From Actinomycetota bacterium (lineage in GTDB: Bacteria > Actinomycetota > UBA4738), in NCBI GenBank assembly GCA_005888465.1, contig VAYJ01000023.1:1-26608 (forward strand): a stretch of DNA of 26,608 nt, written 5' to 3'. The notes beneath the pieces were generated by a model. That model did not search any database. It saw only the letters and a list, made by a program, of their open reading frames with translations, and had not been told where the DNA came from. Shown here piece by piece: positions 13,578-20,707 of the stretch (the first letter of the stretch is position 1; each line of letters opens with the position of its first letter). Both the position numbers and the translations under genes were made by a program.

Positions 13578-15263
13578 TCAGCTCGCGGAGACGCCCACGA
13601 CGAGGAAGGCCGCGTCGTCACGCAGCAGCTTGGATCGCGAGCCGAGCAGGAACCGGTCGAGCGCGTCGGCGACGACCTGGACCGGCGAGCCCGAGCAGCG
13701 GGCGAGGAGCGCGAGCAGCCTGGCCTCCCCGCCCGCCGCGCCCGAGTGCCGTTCATCGAGCACCCCGTCGGTGTAGAAGACGATGAAGTCGCCGGGATCG
13801 AGGTCGACGATGACGTCGGTCAGCTCCGGCTCAGGGAGCACGCCCAGGAGCATCCCGGGCTCGCCGGCGAAGGCGGCCTCACCGCTCGCCCGCACGACGA
13901 CGGGGAGCGGATGGCCTCCCACCGCGATCGTGAGCCGGGCCCGGCCCTCACCTGGGCGGAGCCGGGCGCAGGCGGCCGTCACGAATCGCTGATCGGTGTC
14001 CTGCTCCAGAAGGATGTCGCTCGTGGTGCGCAGCACCCGACTCGGGCGGGCCTCGTACACGGCGGCTGCCCGGAGGGTGTAGCGAGCGACGCCCATCACC
14101 GCGGCCGCGTCGGGGCCCTTGCCGCAGACGTCGCCGATCACGAGGGTCCAGGTCTCCGGTCCGATCGGGAAGACGTCGTAGAAATCGCCGCCCACCTCAC
14201 CGCCACCCAGGAGCGGGTAATACCTGGCGTCGAGCGCGATCCCCGGGATCGCGGGCAAGTGGGGTGGGAGCAGGCTTCGTTGCAAGGTCTGTGCGATGTA
14301 GTTGCGCTCCTGGTACAGCCGCGCGTTGTCGACCGCGAGCGCGATCCGCGTCGCGAGATCCTCGGCAACGTCCAGCTCGGCGTCGCCGTAGCGGCCTCGG
14401 GAGCCGGTCGCAAGCACCAGGGCGCCGACGGTTCGGCCTTTCGCGATGAGCGGGGCCATGATGATGGACCGGGCGCCCAGCTTGCGGATGAGCTCGGCGT
14501 GCTCGGAGCTCGTCGCGAAGCGCGCGAGGAAGGCGGCGGACGCGTTGGGCACGACCCGTGCCTCGCCCGAACGGATCACCTGGCCGACGGGGTGATCGGC
14601 GGACGCCAGATCCGGCAGGTAGCGACGGAGCCCCTGCGCCAGGACGTCCCGCCGCGCGTCGGTACCTGCGGCCGCCACGCGGCGAACGGTCCCGTCGTCA
14701 TCGATCAGATCGATGACGCAGAACCCGTCGAAGGCCATCGCGGACAGGCGGGCCACCTCGTCGAGCGTCCGCTCGTAGTCGAACGACTCGCTCAGGCGCT
14801 CGCTCACCGAGGCGAGCACGATCATCTGGTTCCCGAGCAGACGCGCGCGGTGCGTCTCGGCCCGGGCGCGGGCGCGAAGCTCGACCTCCGCCAGCCCGCC
14901 CACGACGAACGCGACGAGCGTCTCGATGTCGGGAGCGGTGGCCCCTTCACCCGATCCGATCGGGTGCAGATGGTGGAAGGGCGGCACGAAGAGGTAGTCG
15001 AAGGCGACCGCGCACGCGACCAGCGCGATGATCCCCGCCCGGCGTCCCCCGACGTGGGTGACGAAGCCGATGAGGACCAGGTAGACGAGCGCCGGGACCA
15101 GCTCGGGTGGTTTGGTGGCGGGAAGGGCGAGCGTGCCGACGACGGCGATGCCGCCGAGGAGGAGGAGCATCGCGGCGAGCGCCGTACGGATCCTGTGGGC
15201 CGGGACGACCGCCCTCCCGACGCCGATGCGCCAGCGAGGGATGGGCCGGGTCCGTGTGGTCAT
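13578..15263 (-). CDS. Membrane-anchored PP2C (SpoIIE/RsbU-type) phosphatase with DUF4118 and GAF domains
   Basis: A 561-residue sensor phosphatase. Residues about 26-126 are hydrophobic, with FDYLFVPPFHHLHP, which marks a DUF4118 (KdpD-like) four-helix membrane domain. Residues about 155-318 form a GAF domain. Residues about 325-560 are a PP2C-type SpoIIE domain: LLPPHLPAIPGI, VGGDFYDVF (Asp360), GDVCGKGPDAA (Asp378), FYTDGV (Asp499) and the metal-binding RDDAAF (549-550). Such phosphatases dephosphorylate STAS anti-anti-sigma proteins and so free a stress sigma factor. The STAS, sigma and kinase genes lie 1.5-6 kb away, which makes this the likely input phosphatase. ATG 15263 starts just before the membrane domain; its ribosome-binding site is weak. 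It sits between treT and otsA on the same strand. Confidence 0.92.
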   Translation of the reverse strand: MTTRTRPIPRWRIGVGRAVVPAHRIRTALAAMLLLLGGIAVVGTLALPATKPPELVPALVYLVLIGFVTHVGGRRAGIIALVACAVAFDYLFVPPFHHLHPIGSGEGATAPDIETLVAFVVGGLAEVELRARARAETHRARLLGNQMIVLASVSERLSESFDYERTLDEVARLSAMAFDGFCVIDLIDDDGTVRRVAAAGTDARRDVLAQGLRRYLPDLASADHPVGQVIRSGEARVVPNASAAFLARFATSSEHAELIRKLGARSIIMAPLIAKGRTVGALVLATGSRGRYGDAELDVAEDLATRIALAVDNARLYQERNYIAQTLQRSLLPPHLPAIPGIALDARYYPLLGGGEVGGDFYDVFPIGPETWTLVIGDVCGKGPDAAAVMGVARYTLRAAAVYEARPSRVLRTTSDILLEQDTDQRFVTAACARLRPGEGRARLTIAVGGHPLPVVVRASGEAAFAGEPGMLLGVLPEPELTDVIVDLDPGDFIVFYTDGVLDERHSGAAGGEARLLALLARCSGSPVQVVADALDRFLLGSRSKLLRDDAAFLVVGVSAS

Positions 15264-15315
15264 GGTGAGAGGGCGAAGCCGAAGCGGCTCGTGCCGCTCC
15301 CCACGATGCGGCTCG

Positions 15316-15344
15316 ACGATAGCTGACCCTCGCGGGAGCGGCAA
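15316..15344 (-). promoter_or_regulatory. Candidate housekeeping promoter of the PP2C phosphatase gene
   Basis: On the minus strand TTGCCG (15339-15344) and TATCGT (15316-15321) are exactly 17 bases apart in the gap after treT. The predicted leader is about 45 bases. This is a primary-sigma type site, unlike the neighbouring GTTT/GGGAA sites. Confidence 0.5.
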
Positions 15345-15357
15345 CCGAGCGGCCGCC

Positions 15358-16599
15358 TCAAGCGAGCGCCGCGAGCATCTCCAGGATGTCCCTGAGCTCC
15401 CGAAACGTGAGGAATCGCTCACGGACGATCTCGTGTCCCCGCCGGCCCATCCGCGCGAGCTCGTCGGGGTCTCCGAGCAGGCGGAGCATCCGGTCGGCGC
15501 ACTGCTCGGGGCTCTCCACGAGGAACCCGTCCTCGCCGTCCTCGATCTGCAGGCGGATGCCGCCCACGTTGCCGCCGATCACGGGCGTCCCCTTCCAGAG
15601 CGCCTCGGAGACGGTGAGGCCGAACCCCTCGCGGAGCGACTTCTGCAGCACCACCGTCGAGTCGCGCTGAAAGGCGTTCACCTCGAGGTTCCCGACGCCC
15701 TGCACGTTCGAGAGCAGGAAGATGTCGGGATCGTCGGATCGGTGACGCTCCGTGACCTCAAGGTAGTGCCAGCCCTCGGGGTCGTCGTGCGCCATCGATC
15801 CGATGAGGACCAGCTGCAGGTCGGGCACCTCACGCTTCGCGAGCCGGTAGGCGTCGATCACGCCCAGGGGATCCTTCGCGGGGTCGAACCGGGAAACCTG
15901 GGTGACGATCGGCCGGTTCCACTGCACGCCGTAGCGATGGATCGTCTCGTAGACGGTCTCCGCGTCCATCCACTGGTTCTTCGACGAGAGCGGGTCGATC
16001 GAGGGCGGGATGATGAAGATCCGAGGGCCGTCGAGGCCGGCCGGCTCGAACTCCTGCATCGTGAACACGGCGGCGTCATAGTGCGCAACGTGCCCGGCGA
16101 GGTAGGTCCAGATCGGCTGGAACGACTCCGAGAGGTCCAAGTGGCACCGCCAGACCCAGTGGCCCTTGCGCCGCCCTCGCTCCTCGATCACCGGCAGGAT
16201 GCCTGCGGGCTGGGGGTCGTGCACGATCACGAAGTCGTACTCGCCGCCGAGCTCGTCGGCGTTCTCCTCGCACTGCTCCTCGTAGACGCGGATCATGTCC
16301 TCGGTCCATGGCACCTCCGCACCCTGGAGCCCGGCGTGCGCGAACTTCGTGACGGTGAAGAACTCGCTCCTGCCGTTGATGACCTGCCAGTGGGCGTCGA
16401 GGCCGAGCTCGTTCAGGAGGCCCACGTGGGTAACGAGGAGCTCGGCGACGCCCCCGCCGAACGCGGTCGAGTTGAGGTTCAGGATGCGAGCGCCGGAGAG
16501 GGCGCGCGCCGCAGCACGAAGCTCCTCGACGGCGGCCTCGCCAACAATCTCCAGGTAATCCTGGAGCGGTCGCGGTGGTACGGGTACCGATGGAAGCAC
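15358..16599 (-). CDS. treT: TreT-like trehalose synthase (GT4, trehalose glycosyltransferring synthase)
   Basis: A 413-residue GT-B enzyme of family GT4 that in characterised TreT proteins makes trehalose directly from a nucleotide-glucose and glucose. It begins with LNLNSTAFGGGVAELL and GLDAHWQVING, then has FVIVHDPQPAGI, a block typical of TreT. The middle has WRCHLDLS and IPPSIDPLS, followed by VSRFDPAKDPLGVIDAY. The donor motif is LREGFGLTVSEALWKGTPVIGG, with both conserved glutamates. The start is GTG 16599, with AGGGG upstream. The gene follows the sigma factor gene on the same strand after 190 bases that contain a SigB-like promoter and a large hairpin. With OtsA/OtsB nearby, the cell has two trehalose routes in one locus. 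Confidence 0.88.
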   Translation of the reverse strand: MLPSVPVPPRPLQDYLEIVGEAAVEELRAAARALSGARILNLNSTAFGGGVAELLVTHVGLLNELGLDAHWQVINGRSEFFTVTKFAHAGLQGAEVPWTEDMIRVYEEQCEENADELGGEYDFVIVHDPQPAGILPVIEERGRRKGHWVWRCHLDLSESFQPIWTYLAGHVAHYDAAVFTMQEFEPAGLDGPRIFIIPPSIDPLSSKNQWMDAETVYETIHRYGVQWNRPIVTQVSRFDPAKDPLGVIDAYRLAKREVPDLQLVLIGSMAHDDPEGWHYLEVTERHRSDDPDIFLLSNVQGVGNLEVNAFQRDSTVVLQKSLREGFGLTVSEALWKGTPVIGGNVGGIRLQIEDGEDGFLVESPEQCADRMLRLLGDPDELARMGRRGHEIVRERFLTFRELRDILEMLAALA

Positions 16600-16642
16600 G
16601 CGCTACCCCTGGTTCCCTCTCCACGTCTCCCGAGGGCCCGTA

Positions 16643-16690
16643 GTGGGGAAGCGCCGAGGGGCGGAGAGGGCGCCCCTCGGCGTTTCCCAC
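16643..16690 (-). terminator. Strong hairpin in the treT leader (terminator or attenuator)
   Basis: CGCCGAGGGGCG (16652-16663) pairs perfectly with CGCCCCTCGGCG (16671-16682) around a seven-base loop, and the flanking GTGGGGAAG/TTTCCCAC extends the helix to about 20 bp with one irregularity. It lies between the sigma factor stop and the treT start, within the transcript from the proposed treT promoter. There is no U tract on the minus strand. Confidence 0.6.
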
Positions 16691-16771
16691 ATCAAGGCCG
16701 GAGCTCGGGAGAGTGAGGGGGGTCGCCCCGGCCCAAACGGCGCACCGTGCTTCGGGCCCCGCGCGCCGAGC

Positions 16772-16796
16772 ATTCCCCGCGATCCGGGGCTCAAAC
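16772..16796 (-). promoter_or_regulatory. Candidate SigB/SigF-type promoter of treT, overlapping the sigma gene stop
   Basis: On the minus strand GTTTGA (16791-16796) and GGGAAT (16772-16777) are 13 bases apart and match GTTTAA/GGGTAT at ten of twelve positions. The -35 contains the TGA stop of the sigma gene. Transcription would run into treT with a leader of about 165 bases that includes the large hairpin. Confidence 0.55.
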
Positions 16797-17552
16797 CTCG
16801 GCGTCCGGCTCTAGGGCCTCGCGTAACCGGCGGAGCGTCTGGGCGAGGATGCGCGAGACGTGCATCTGCGACACGCCGATCTCCTCGGCGATCTGCGATT
16901 GCGTCCGGCCACGAAAGAACCGCAGGTAGAGGATGGCCTTCTCCCGTTCGGGGAGCCCGCGGAGCGCTGGCACGACGCTCTCCCATTCCTCGAGCATCGC
17001 GAAGCGGGGCTCCTCGTGGTCGAGTCGGTCGATCCAGGCGGTTTCGCCCTCGCCCGAGGGCGCGTCCAGCGACTCCGCCGTGTACGCGGTCATCGCGTCC
17101 ATCGCCTCGAGGACCTCCTCCTCGCTCGCCCCCACCCGCTCGGCGATCTCCGCGACCGTCGGGGAGCGACCGTGCTCCTGGTGCAGCGCCCCGAGGGCCT
17201 TGGAGACCTGCAGCCCCATCTCCTGGAGCCGTCGAGGGACGCGGAGCGCCCACGCCCGATCCCTGAAGTGGCGCTTGATCTCCCCGACGATCGTCGCCGA
17301 GGCGTAGGTGCTGAACCGGACTTCGCGCGAGGGGTCGAACCGGTCGACGGCCTTGATGAGCCCGAGGAGCGCGACCTGCGTGAGGTCCTCGAACGTCTCG
17401 CCCCTGCCCCGAAAGCGTGACGCGAGGTACCGGGCGAGCGGCGTGTGCAGCTCGATGACCTCCTCGCGCGCGGAGGGGTCCTCGGCGAGCCGCTCGAACA
17501 GCTCGCGCTCTCGTTCCCGATCGAAGGTGGGATCGCGGGTCGACCCGGTCAT
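16791..17552 (-). CDS. SigB/SigF-type general stress sigma factor (sigma-70 group 3)
   Basis: A 253-residue alternative sigma factor with no region 1. Region 2 (about 34-103) contains LHTPLARYLASRFRGRGE, DLTQVALLGLIKAVDRFD, and the -10-contacting FSTYASATIVGEIKRHFRD followed by W101. Region 3 (about 103-185) starts RVPRRLQEM. Region 4 (about 195-248) has LPEREKAILYLRFF and the helix-turn-helix SQIAEEIGVSQMHVSRILAQ. This architecture is that of SigB and SigF, which partner-switching systems control. ATG 17552 overlaps the TGA of the upstream RsbW-like gene by four bases, so antagonist and sigma are coupled. Two STAS genes, two more GHKL genes and a SpoIIE phosphatase complete the module within 6 kb. 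Confidence 0.93.
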   Translation of the reverse strand: MTGSTRDPTFDRERERELFERLAEDPSAREEVIELHTPLARYLASRFRGRGETFEDLTQVALLGLIKAVDRFDPSREVRFSTYASATIVGEIKRHFRDRAWALRVPRRLQEMGLQVSKALGALHQEHGRSPTVAEIAERVGASEEEVLEAMDAMTAYTAESLDAPSGEGETAWIDRLDHEEPRFAMLEEWESVVPALRGLPEREKAILYLRFFRGRTQSQIAEEIGVSQMHVSRILAQTLRRLREALEPDAEV

Positions 17553-17938
17553 CCTGCTCCCCGGGCCGCGGTTCGCTTGACCAGCCGGACACCGGGACCC
17601 TCGGGCCGCTCGATCAAGGTCGCCTCGTCCGTGAGCGCCCGCAACAGGAGCCACGTGAGGCGACCCTCCGCCTCCGCGCCCGACCAGCCGGCGGCTCCCG
17701 CATCCGTCCAGACGACCGCCTCAAGCGCTCCCTCCGCGACCTCGAGGTCCACGCCGAGCACCGTGCCCTCCGGTGCCTGTTCGAGGAGGTCGGCGCACGC
17801 TTCGCCGATCGCAAGCCGGAGGTCCTCGATGGCGTCCACGCCGAACCCCCGGAGCCCGGCCACGCCGGCCACGACGCTTCGCAGCAGCGCCACGAACCCG
17901 GGCTCGGCCGGGACGGAGACCTTGATCTGTTCGTGCAC
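17549..17938 (-). CDS. RsbW-like GHKL anti-sigma factor with degenerate ATP site
   Basis: A 129-residue protein cotranscribed with and overlapping the sigma gene, the usual place of its anti-sigma kinase. The fold is visible in IEDLRLAIGEACADLLEQAP and the C-terminal ERPEGPGVRLVKR. The N-box reads EACAD where active kinases have EACTN, so the magnesium-binding Asn is replaced by Asp50. The G1-like TDAGAAG is only partly kept, and the glycine-rich G2 lid is reduced to EGRLTW. It may still bind the sigma factor while being a poor or inactive kinase. The start is GTG 17938; no clear ribosome-binding site. It is divergent from the first STAS gene across 89 bases. Confidence 0.8.
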   Translation of the reverse strand: MHEQIKVSVPAEPGFVALLRSVVAGVAGLRGFGVDAIEDLRLAIGEACADLLEQAPEGTVLGVDLEVAEGALEAVVWTDAGAAGWSGAEAEGRLTWLLLRALTDEATLIERPEGPGVRLVKRTAARGAG

Positions 17939-17972
17939 GAGTTGGTCCGTCCAATGGTAGCCAGATGGTCAT

Positions 17973-17998
17973 GTTTGCCGCTGCGGGGGGTTGGGAAC
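17973..17998 (+). promoter_or_regulatory. Candidate SigB/SigF-type promoter of the STAS gene
   Basis: GTTTGC (17973-17978) and GGGAAC (17993-17998) are 14 bases apart, the preferred spacing for SigB-type promoters. The start would be near 18005, leaving a short leader with GGGAGGAG before ATG 18028. It suggests that the sigma factor induces its own anti-antagonist. Confidence 0.45.
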
Positions 17999-18027
17999 CT
18001 GACAAGGGTCAGGTGGGAGGAGCTGAA

Positions 18028-18357
18028 ATGCTCGTTCGAACGACGGAGTCCGGAACCAGGAGCATCCTGGCGGTGGAGGGTGAGGTCGACGCCCATACGG
18101 CGCCCCAGCTGAAGAGTGCCATCGCCGCTTCGCTCGACCGGGGGACGACGGAGCTCATCGTCGACCTGGATCAGGTCACCTTCATGGATTCGACCGGCCT
18201 CGGGGTGCTCGTCGGCGGGCTCAAGGGGCTCCGCGAGGTGGGTGGTGAGCTCCGGATCGTGTGTACCCGTCGCCCGATCCTTCGCATCCTCGAGATCACC
18301 GGACTCGACAAGGTGATCCCCCTCTACTCGGGCCTGGCCGAAGCCACGAGCGTGTGA
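18028..18357 (+). CDS. STAS-domain anti-anti-sigma factor (RsbV-like)
   Basis: A 109-residue single STAS domain. It has the typical LAVEGEVDAHTAPQLKSAI, the strand LIVDLDQVTFMD and the phosphorylation loop MDSTGLGVL, with Ser55 as the expected kinase target, then LREVGGELRIVC. Unphosphorylated STAS proteins of this type sequester the RsbW antagonist and liberate the sigma factor. ATG 18028 is supported by GGGAGGAG six bases upstream; an earlier in-frame ATG at 17965 would add residues unlike the family and lies upstream of the promoter. The next gene follows after six bases, so both are likely one operon. Confidence 0.92.
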   Translation: MLVRTTESGTRSILAVEGEVDAHTAPQLKSAIAASLDRGTTELIVDLDQVTFMDSTGLGVLVGGLKGLREVGGELRIVCTRRPILRILEITGLDKVIPLYSGLAEATSV

Positions 18358-18363
18358 GGGGAG

Positions 18364-18783
18364 ATGGTTTCTGTGTCGGTGCCGACGCAGGCCGGTGGCA
18401 GGCGATCGCTCTGCCTGGCCGTTCCGTGCGACACGGGATACCTGGTCCTCGCGCGGATCTTCGCCACGGCCGCGGGTCGCGCGCTCGGCCTGGACGAGAC
18501 TGGGATCGAGGACCTCAAGATCGGCGTCACCGAGGTCTGCTCCGGCGCTATCGCGGGGGCGCCCGGCGGATTGCCGGACCCCCTCCGGCTCGAGGCGTGG
18601 CGGAGCGATGGTCACGTGCGCCTGCAGCTTCGATCCGTGGGCGCGATCGACCTCGGACGTCTCGGCGAGGAGGAGGTGAGCCGCCTCGATCTGTTGCTGG
18701 CGCTCTTCGCGGACGTACACCTCGAGAGCGAGTCTTCGGAGGGATCCGTCGTCGGGCTGTCGGTGTCGCTTCCGTCCGGTTGA
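18364..18783 (+). CDS. GHKL (RsbW-like) protein with degenerate ATP site
   Basis: A 139-residue protein whose LAVPCDTGYLVLARIFATAA and GIEDLKIGVTEVCSGAI give it the RsbW-type fold. The N-box Asn is Gly61 (VCSGA against ACTNA), and neither DxGxG nor the glycine lid is present; the final helix reads SRLDLLLALFADV. It is therefore probably not an ATP-dependent kinase. It lies directly behind the STAS gene. It may be a binding partner or decoy within the switch; this is inference. GAGGGGAG abuts ATG 18364, and GTG 18373 in frame has better spacing, so the true start may be three codons later. Confidence 0.75.
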   Translation: MVSVSVPTQAGGRRSLCLAVPCDTGYLVLARIFATAAGRALGLDETGIEDLKIGVTEVCSGAIAGAPGGLPDPLRLEAWRSDGHVRLQLRSVGAIDLGRLGEEEVSRLDLLLALFADVHLESESSEGSVVGLSVSLPSG

Positions 18784-18784
18784 T

Positions 18785-18811
18785 CGCGACGCGGGGCCGG
18801 CGCGGGTCGCG
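18785..18811. terminator. Hairpin between convergent genes
   Basis: CGCGAC (18785-18790) pairs with GTCGCG (18806-18811), with a further GCG/CGC inside. It fills the 29-base gap between a plus-strand and a minus-strand stop codon and could end transcription both ways. Confidence 0.5.
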
Positions 18812-18812
18812 G

Positions 18813-19205
18813 CTAGGCCAGCTCCGAGAGGTCCCCGATGAACTCGAAGCGCCGGTCGAGGAGCGTCACGCGAAGCACGCGCGCCGCCGGTTCCGGAGGT
18901 GCGATGAGCAACAGGCGTCTTCCGTCGCGCCGTGCCCGGGAGTCCGCCTGCAGGAGCGTCCGGACGCCCGTCGAGTCCATGAAGGAGACCCCGCTCAGGT
19001 CGAGCACGATCGTGGGCGGGTTCGCCCCCTCAGCCTGGGCGAGCACCGTTTCCACCTGTTCGCAGGTGCTGAGGTCGAGCTCGCCCCGCACATGGACCAC
19101 AGCAGCGCCGTGGTGATCCTCGACGCGCACGTCGAGCGGTGCCGGTCGCGGGACGGCGGAAGCCCGATGATCGGAGGGCTCGGTCCCTCCCTCGTCCCCG
19201 ACCAC
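18813..19205 (-). CDS. STAS-domain anti-anti-sigma factor, second copy
   Basis: A 130-residue protein with a poorly conserved 25-residue N-terminus followed by a STAS domain: VVHVRGELDLSTCEQVETVL, IVLDLSGVSFMD and the phosphorylation loop MDSTGVRTLL with Ser78, then RRDGRRLLLI. The C-terminus RFEFIGDLSEL is typical. GTG 19205 has GAGAGGAG about four bases upstream; no start nearer the domain has one. It has its own candidate promoter and diverges from an intact GHKL kinase gene. The pair may form a second switch, or cross-talk with the first. Confidence 0.88.
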   Translation of the reverse strand: MVGDEGGTEPSDHRASAVPRPAPLDVRVEDHHGAAVVHVRGELDLSTCEQVETVLAQAEGANPPTIVLDLSGVSFMDSTGVRTLLQADSRARRDGRRLLLIAPPEPAARVLRVTLLDRRFEFIGDLSELA

Positions 19206-19246
19206 CGCGCTCCTCTCGTGTCGCCGGCACCCACTTCCGCTTGCCC

Positions 19247-19275
19247 AGTATGGTCGGCGGGTTGGGGTGGGGCAA
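19247..19275 (-). promoter_or_regulatory. Candidate promoter of the second STAS gene
   Basis: On the minus strand TTGCCC (19270-19275) and CATACT (19247-19252) are 17 bases apart, about 40 bases before GTG 19205. It is of primary-sigma type. Confidence 0.45.
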
Positions 19276-19306
19276 CTCTCGGGCCGGTCCACGGCCGGGA
19301 CGCCGT

Positions 19307-19705
19307 ATGAGGACCATCGCGTCCGACCTCGACGTCGAGATCCGAAACGGTGTCGGCGCACCCGGGAGCGCGCGCCGCGCGGTGAGGAGGCTCGCGGACC
19401 GGCTCCCGCAGGCACGGCTCGAAGGGCTGCAGCTCATGGTGAGTGAGCTCGTGACCAACAGCGTTCGTCACGCCGGCATGGGGCCCGACGGGCACATCCG
19501 GGTGCGGGTTCGGCTCGCCCACGACACGATCCGCTTGGAGGTCACCGACGGTGGTCCGGGGTTCGTCCCGCCGCGGCTCGAGCCGTCGGTGTACTCCGAG
19601 TCCGGCTGGGGCCTCTACCTGGTGGACCAGATCTCCGATCGCTGGGGCGTGCGCTCGCGGCCGACGACCTGCGTGTGGCTCGAGCTCGACGCTCGATCGT
19701 CCTAG
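19307..19705 (+). CDS. RsbW-like GHKL ATP-binding protein with intact motifs
   Basis: A 132-residue serine-kinase-type GHKL protein. It has the full N-box LQLMVSELVTNSVRHAG (Asn51), the G1 box TDGGPGF (Asp81) and the G2 lid SGWGLYLVDQISDRWGV. In contrast to the two RsbW-like proteins encoded at 17549-17938 and 18364-18783, this one should bind ATP and could phosphorylate STAS proteins. ATG 19307 precedes the first conserved helix; no strong ribosome-binding site is seen. It is divergent from the second STAS gene and shares CTAG with the convergent lipid-kinase gene. Confidence 0.9.
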   Translation: MRTIASDLDVEIRNGVGAPGSARRAVRRLADRLPQARLEGLQLMVSELVTNSVRHAGMGPDGHIRVRVRLAHDTIRLEVTDGGPGFVPPRLEPSVYSESGWGLYLVDQISDRWGVRSRPTTCVWLELDARSS

Positions 19706-20664
19706 GAACCCGTCGCCGGCGCGATCACGCAGAGCGCCTCGGGCACCGATTCGACGACGAGCTCGGTTCGCTCGCCGATGAACTCGCCGTCGACCTGCAT
19801 CGGCATCGGGACCGAGGCGCCGATCCGCAGGCGCCGGAGGTCGTGCAGGGACGTGACGCGGGGGTCCGAGGTGCGCACGCCCGATCGGAAGGCCTGCAGG
19901 AGCAGCGGCAGAACCACCCGCGTGCGCATCGTGGCGAGGGCGAAGCAGTCGAGCCCGCCATCGAGCGTCGCGTCGGGGCACAGGCGCATCGGGCGCCGGC
20001 CGAGGAAGGTGTACGGCGTGGTGTTCTGCACGACGGCCAGGAACAGGTCGCGCTGGCGCTGGTCGGCCCCGGCCCCCCACGAGAGCTCCAGGCGCGGACG
20101 CCGGCGGTCGTACCCGAGGAAGAACTGCCGGAGTCCGTTTCCGACGAAGGACCAGTCACCGAAGCGGCGCTTGGTGCGCGGGTGGCGCTCGACCGCGCGG
20201 ACGATGGCGGCGTCGAACCCCGCGCCGTAGTTGGCGAGGAAGAACCGACCCTCGCCCTCGGGGGAGCCCACGACGCGCCCGAGTGGCACCGTGCGGGCAT
20301 GGACGCTATCCGCGGCGCGTTCGATGAGCAGGCGCGCGGCCGCCGGGGGGTCCGTGGGGATCCCGATGGAGCGCGCGAAGACGTCGGCGCCGCCACCGGG
20401 CAGGATCCCGAGCGGCACCCTCGTGCCGGCGAGAGCGTTCGCGGCCTCGTTGATCGTGCCGTCTCCGCCGAGCACCGCCACGACGTCCGCGTCGCCGTAG
20501 GCCGCCTTGTGCGCGAGCTCCGTGGCGTGGCCCGGCCCCTGCGTGAATGCGCGCGTCAGCTGGAAGGCCGAACCGAGGATCGCCGCGACTGTCTGCGTGC
20601 GGTCGGGCGTCACCGACTGGGCCCGTGGGTTGACGATGAGGAGCAGTCGGTGGGGGTCGGCCAT
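19702..20664 (-). CDS. Diacylglycerol kinase family (YegS/DgkB-like) lipid kinase
   Basis: A 320-residue protein of the DAGK catalytic family, which phosphorylates diacylglycerol, sphingoid or related lipids with ATP. It begins LLLIVNPRAQS, has the ATP-binding GGDGT at 66-70 followed by INEAANAL, the second loop LPGGGADVFARSIGIP, then FLANYGAGFDAAIV and the C-terminal VDGEFIG. The second loop usually reads G(T/S).N(D/V)FAR, so the Asn is replaced by Ala here. There is no membrane helix, as expected for a peripheral enzyme. TAGAAT nine bases upstream of ATG 20664 indicates a leaderless mRNA. It is divergent from a gene of unknown function. Confidence 0.9.
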   Translation of the reverse strand: MADPHRLLLIVNPRAQSVTPDRTQTVAAILGSAFQLTRAFTQGPGHATELAHKAAYGDADVVAVLGGDGTINEAANALAGTRVPLGILPGGGADVFARSIGIPTDPPAAARLLIERAADSVHARTVPLGRVVGSPEGEGRFFLANYGAGFDAAIVRAVERHPRTKRRFGDWSFVGNGLRQFFLGYDRRRPRLELSWGAGADQRQRDLFLAVVQNTTPYTFLGRRPMRLCPDATLDGGLDCFALATMRTRVVLPLLLQAFRSGVRTSDPRVTSLHDLRRLRIGASVPMPMQVDGEFIGERTELVVESVPEALCVIAPATGS

Positions 20665-20673
20665 GAGCCCTGG

Positions 20674-20697
20674 ATTCTACGTCGCCTTTCCTACAAT
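20674..20697. promoter_or_regulatory. Back-to-back -10 elements of two leaderless genes
   Basis: The minus-strand TAGAAT (20674-20679) lies nine bases before the lipid-kinase ATG, and the plus-strand TACAAT (20692-20697) lies ten bases before ATG 20708. The 43-base divergent gap is too short for non-overlapping promoters, so the two would share RNA-polymerase footprint. Confidence 0.5.
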
Positions 20698-20707
20698 CTC
20701 GGCCGGC

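Noticed and set aside
17965..18027. Earlier ATG for the first STAS gene
   Set aside because: It would precede the proposed promoter and add residues outside the STAS fold, while ATG 18028 has a proper ribosome-binding site.
20507..20707. Upstream extension of the hypothetical gene at 20708
   Set aside because: It overlaps the divergent lipid-kinase gene on the other strand and lies upstream of the -10 box.
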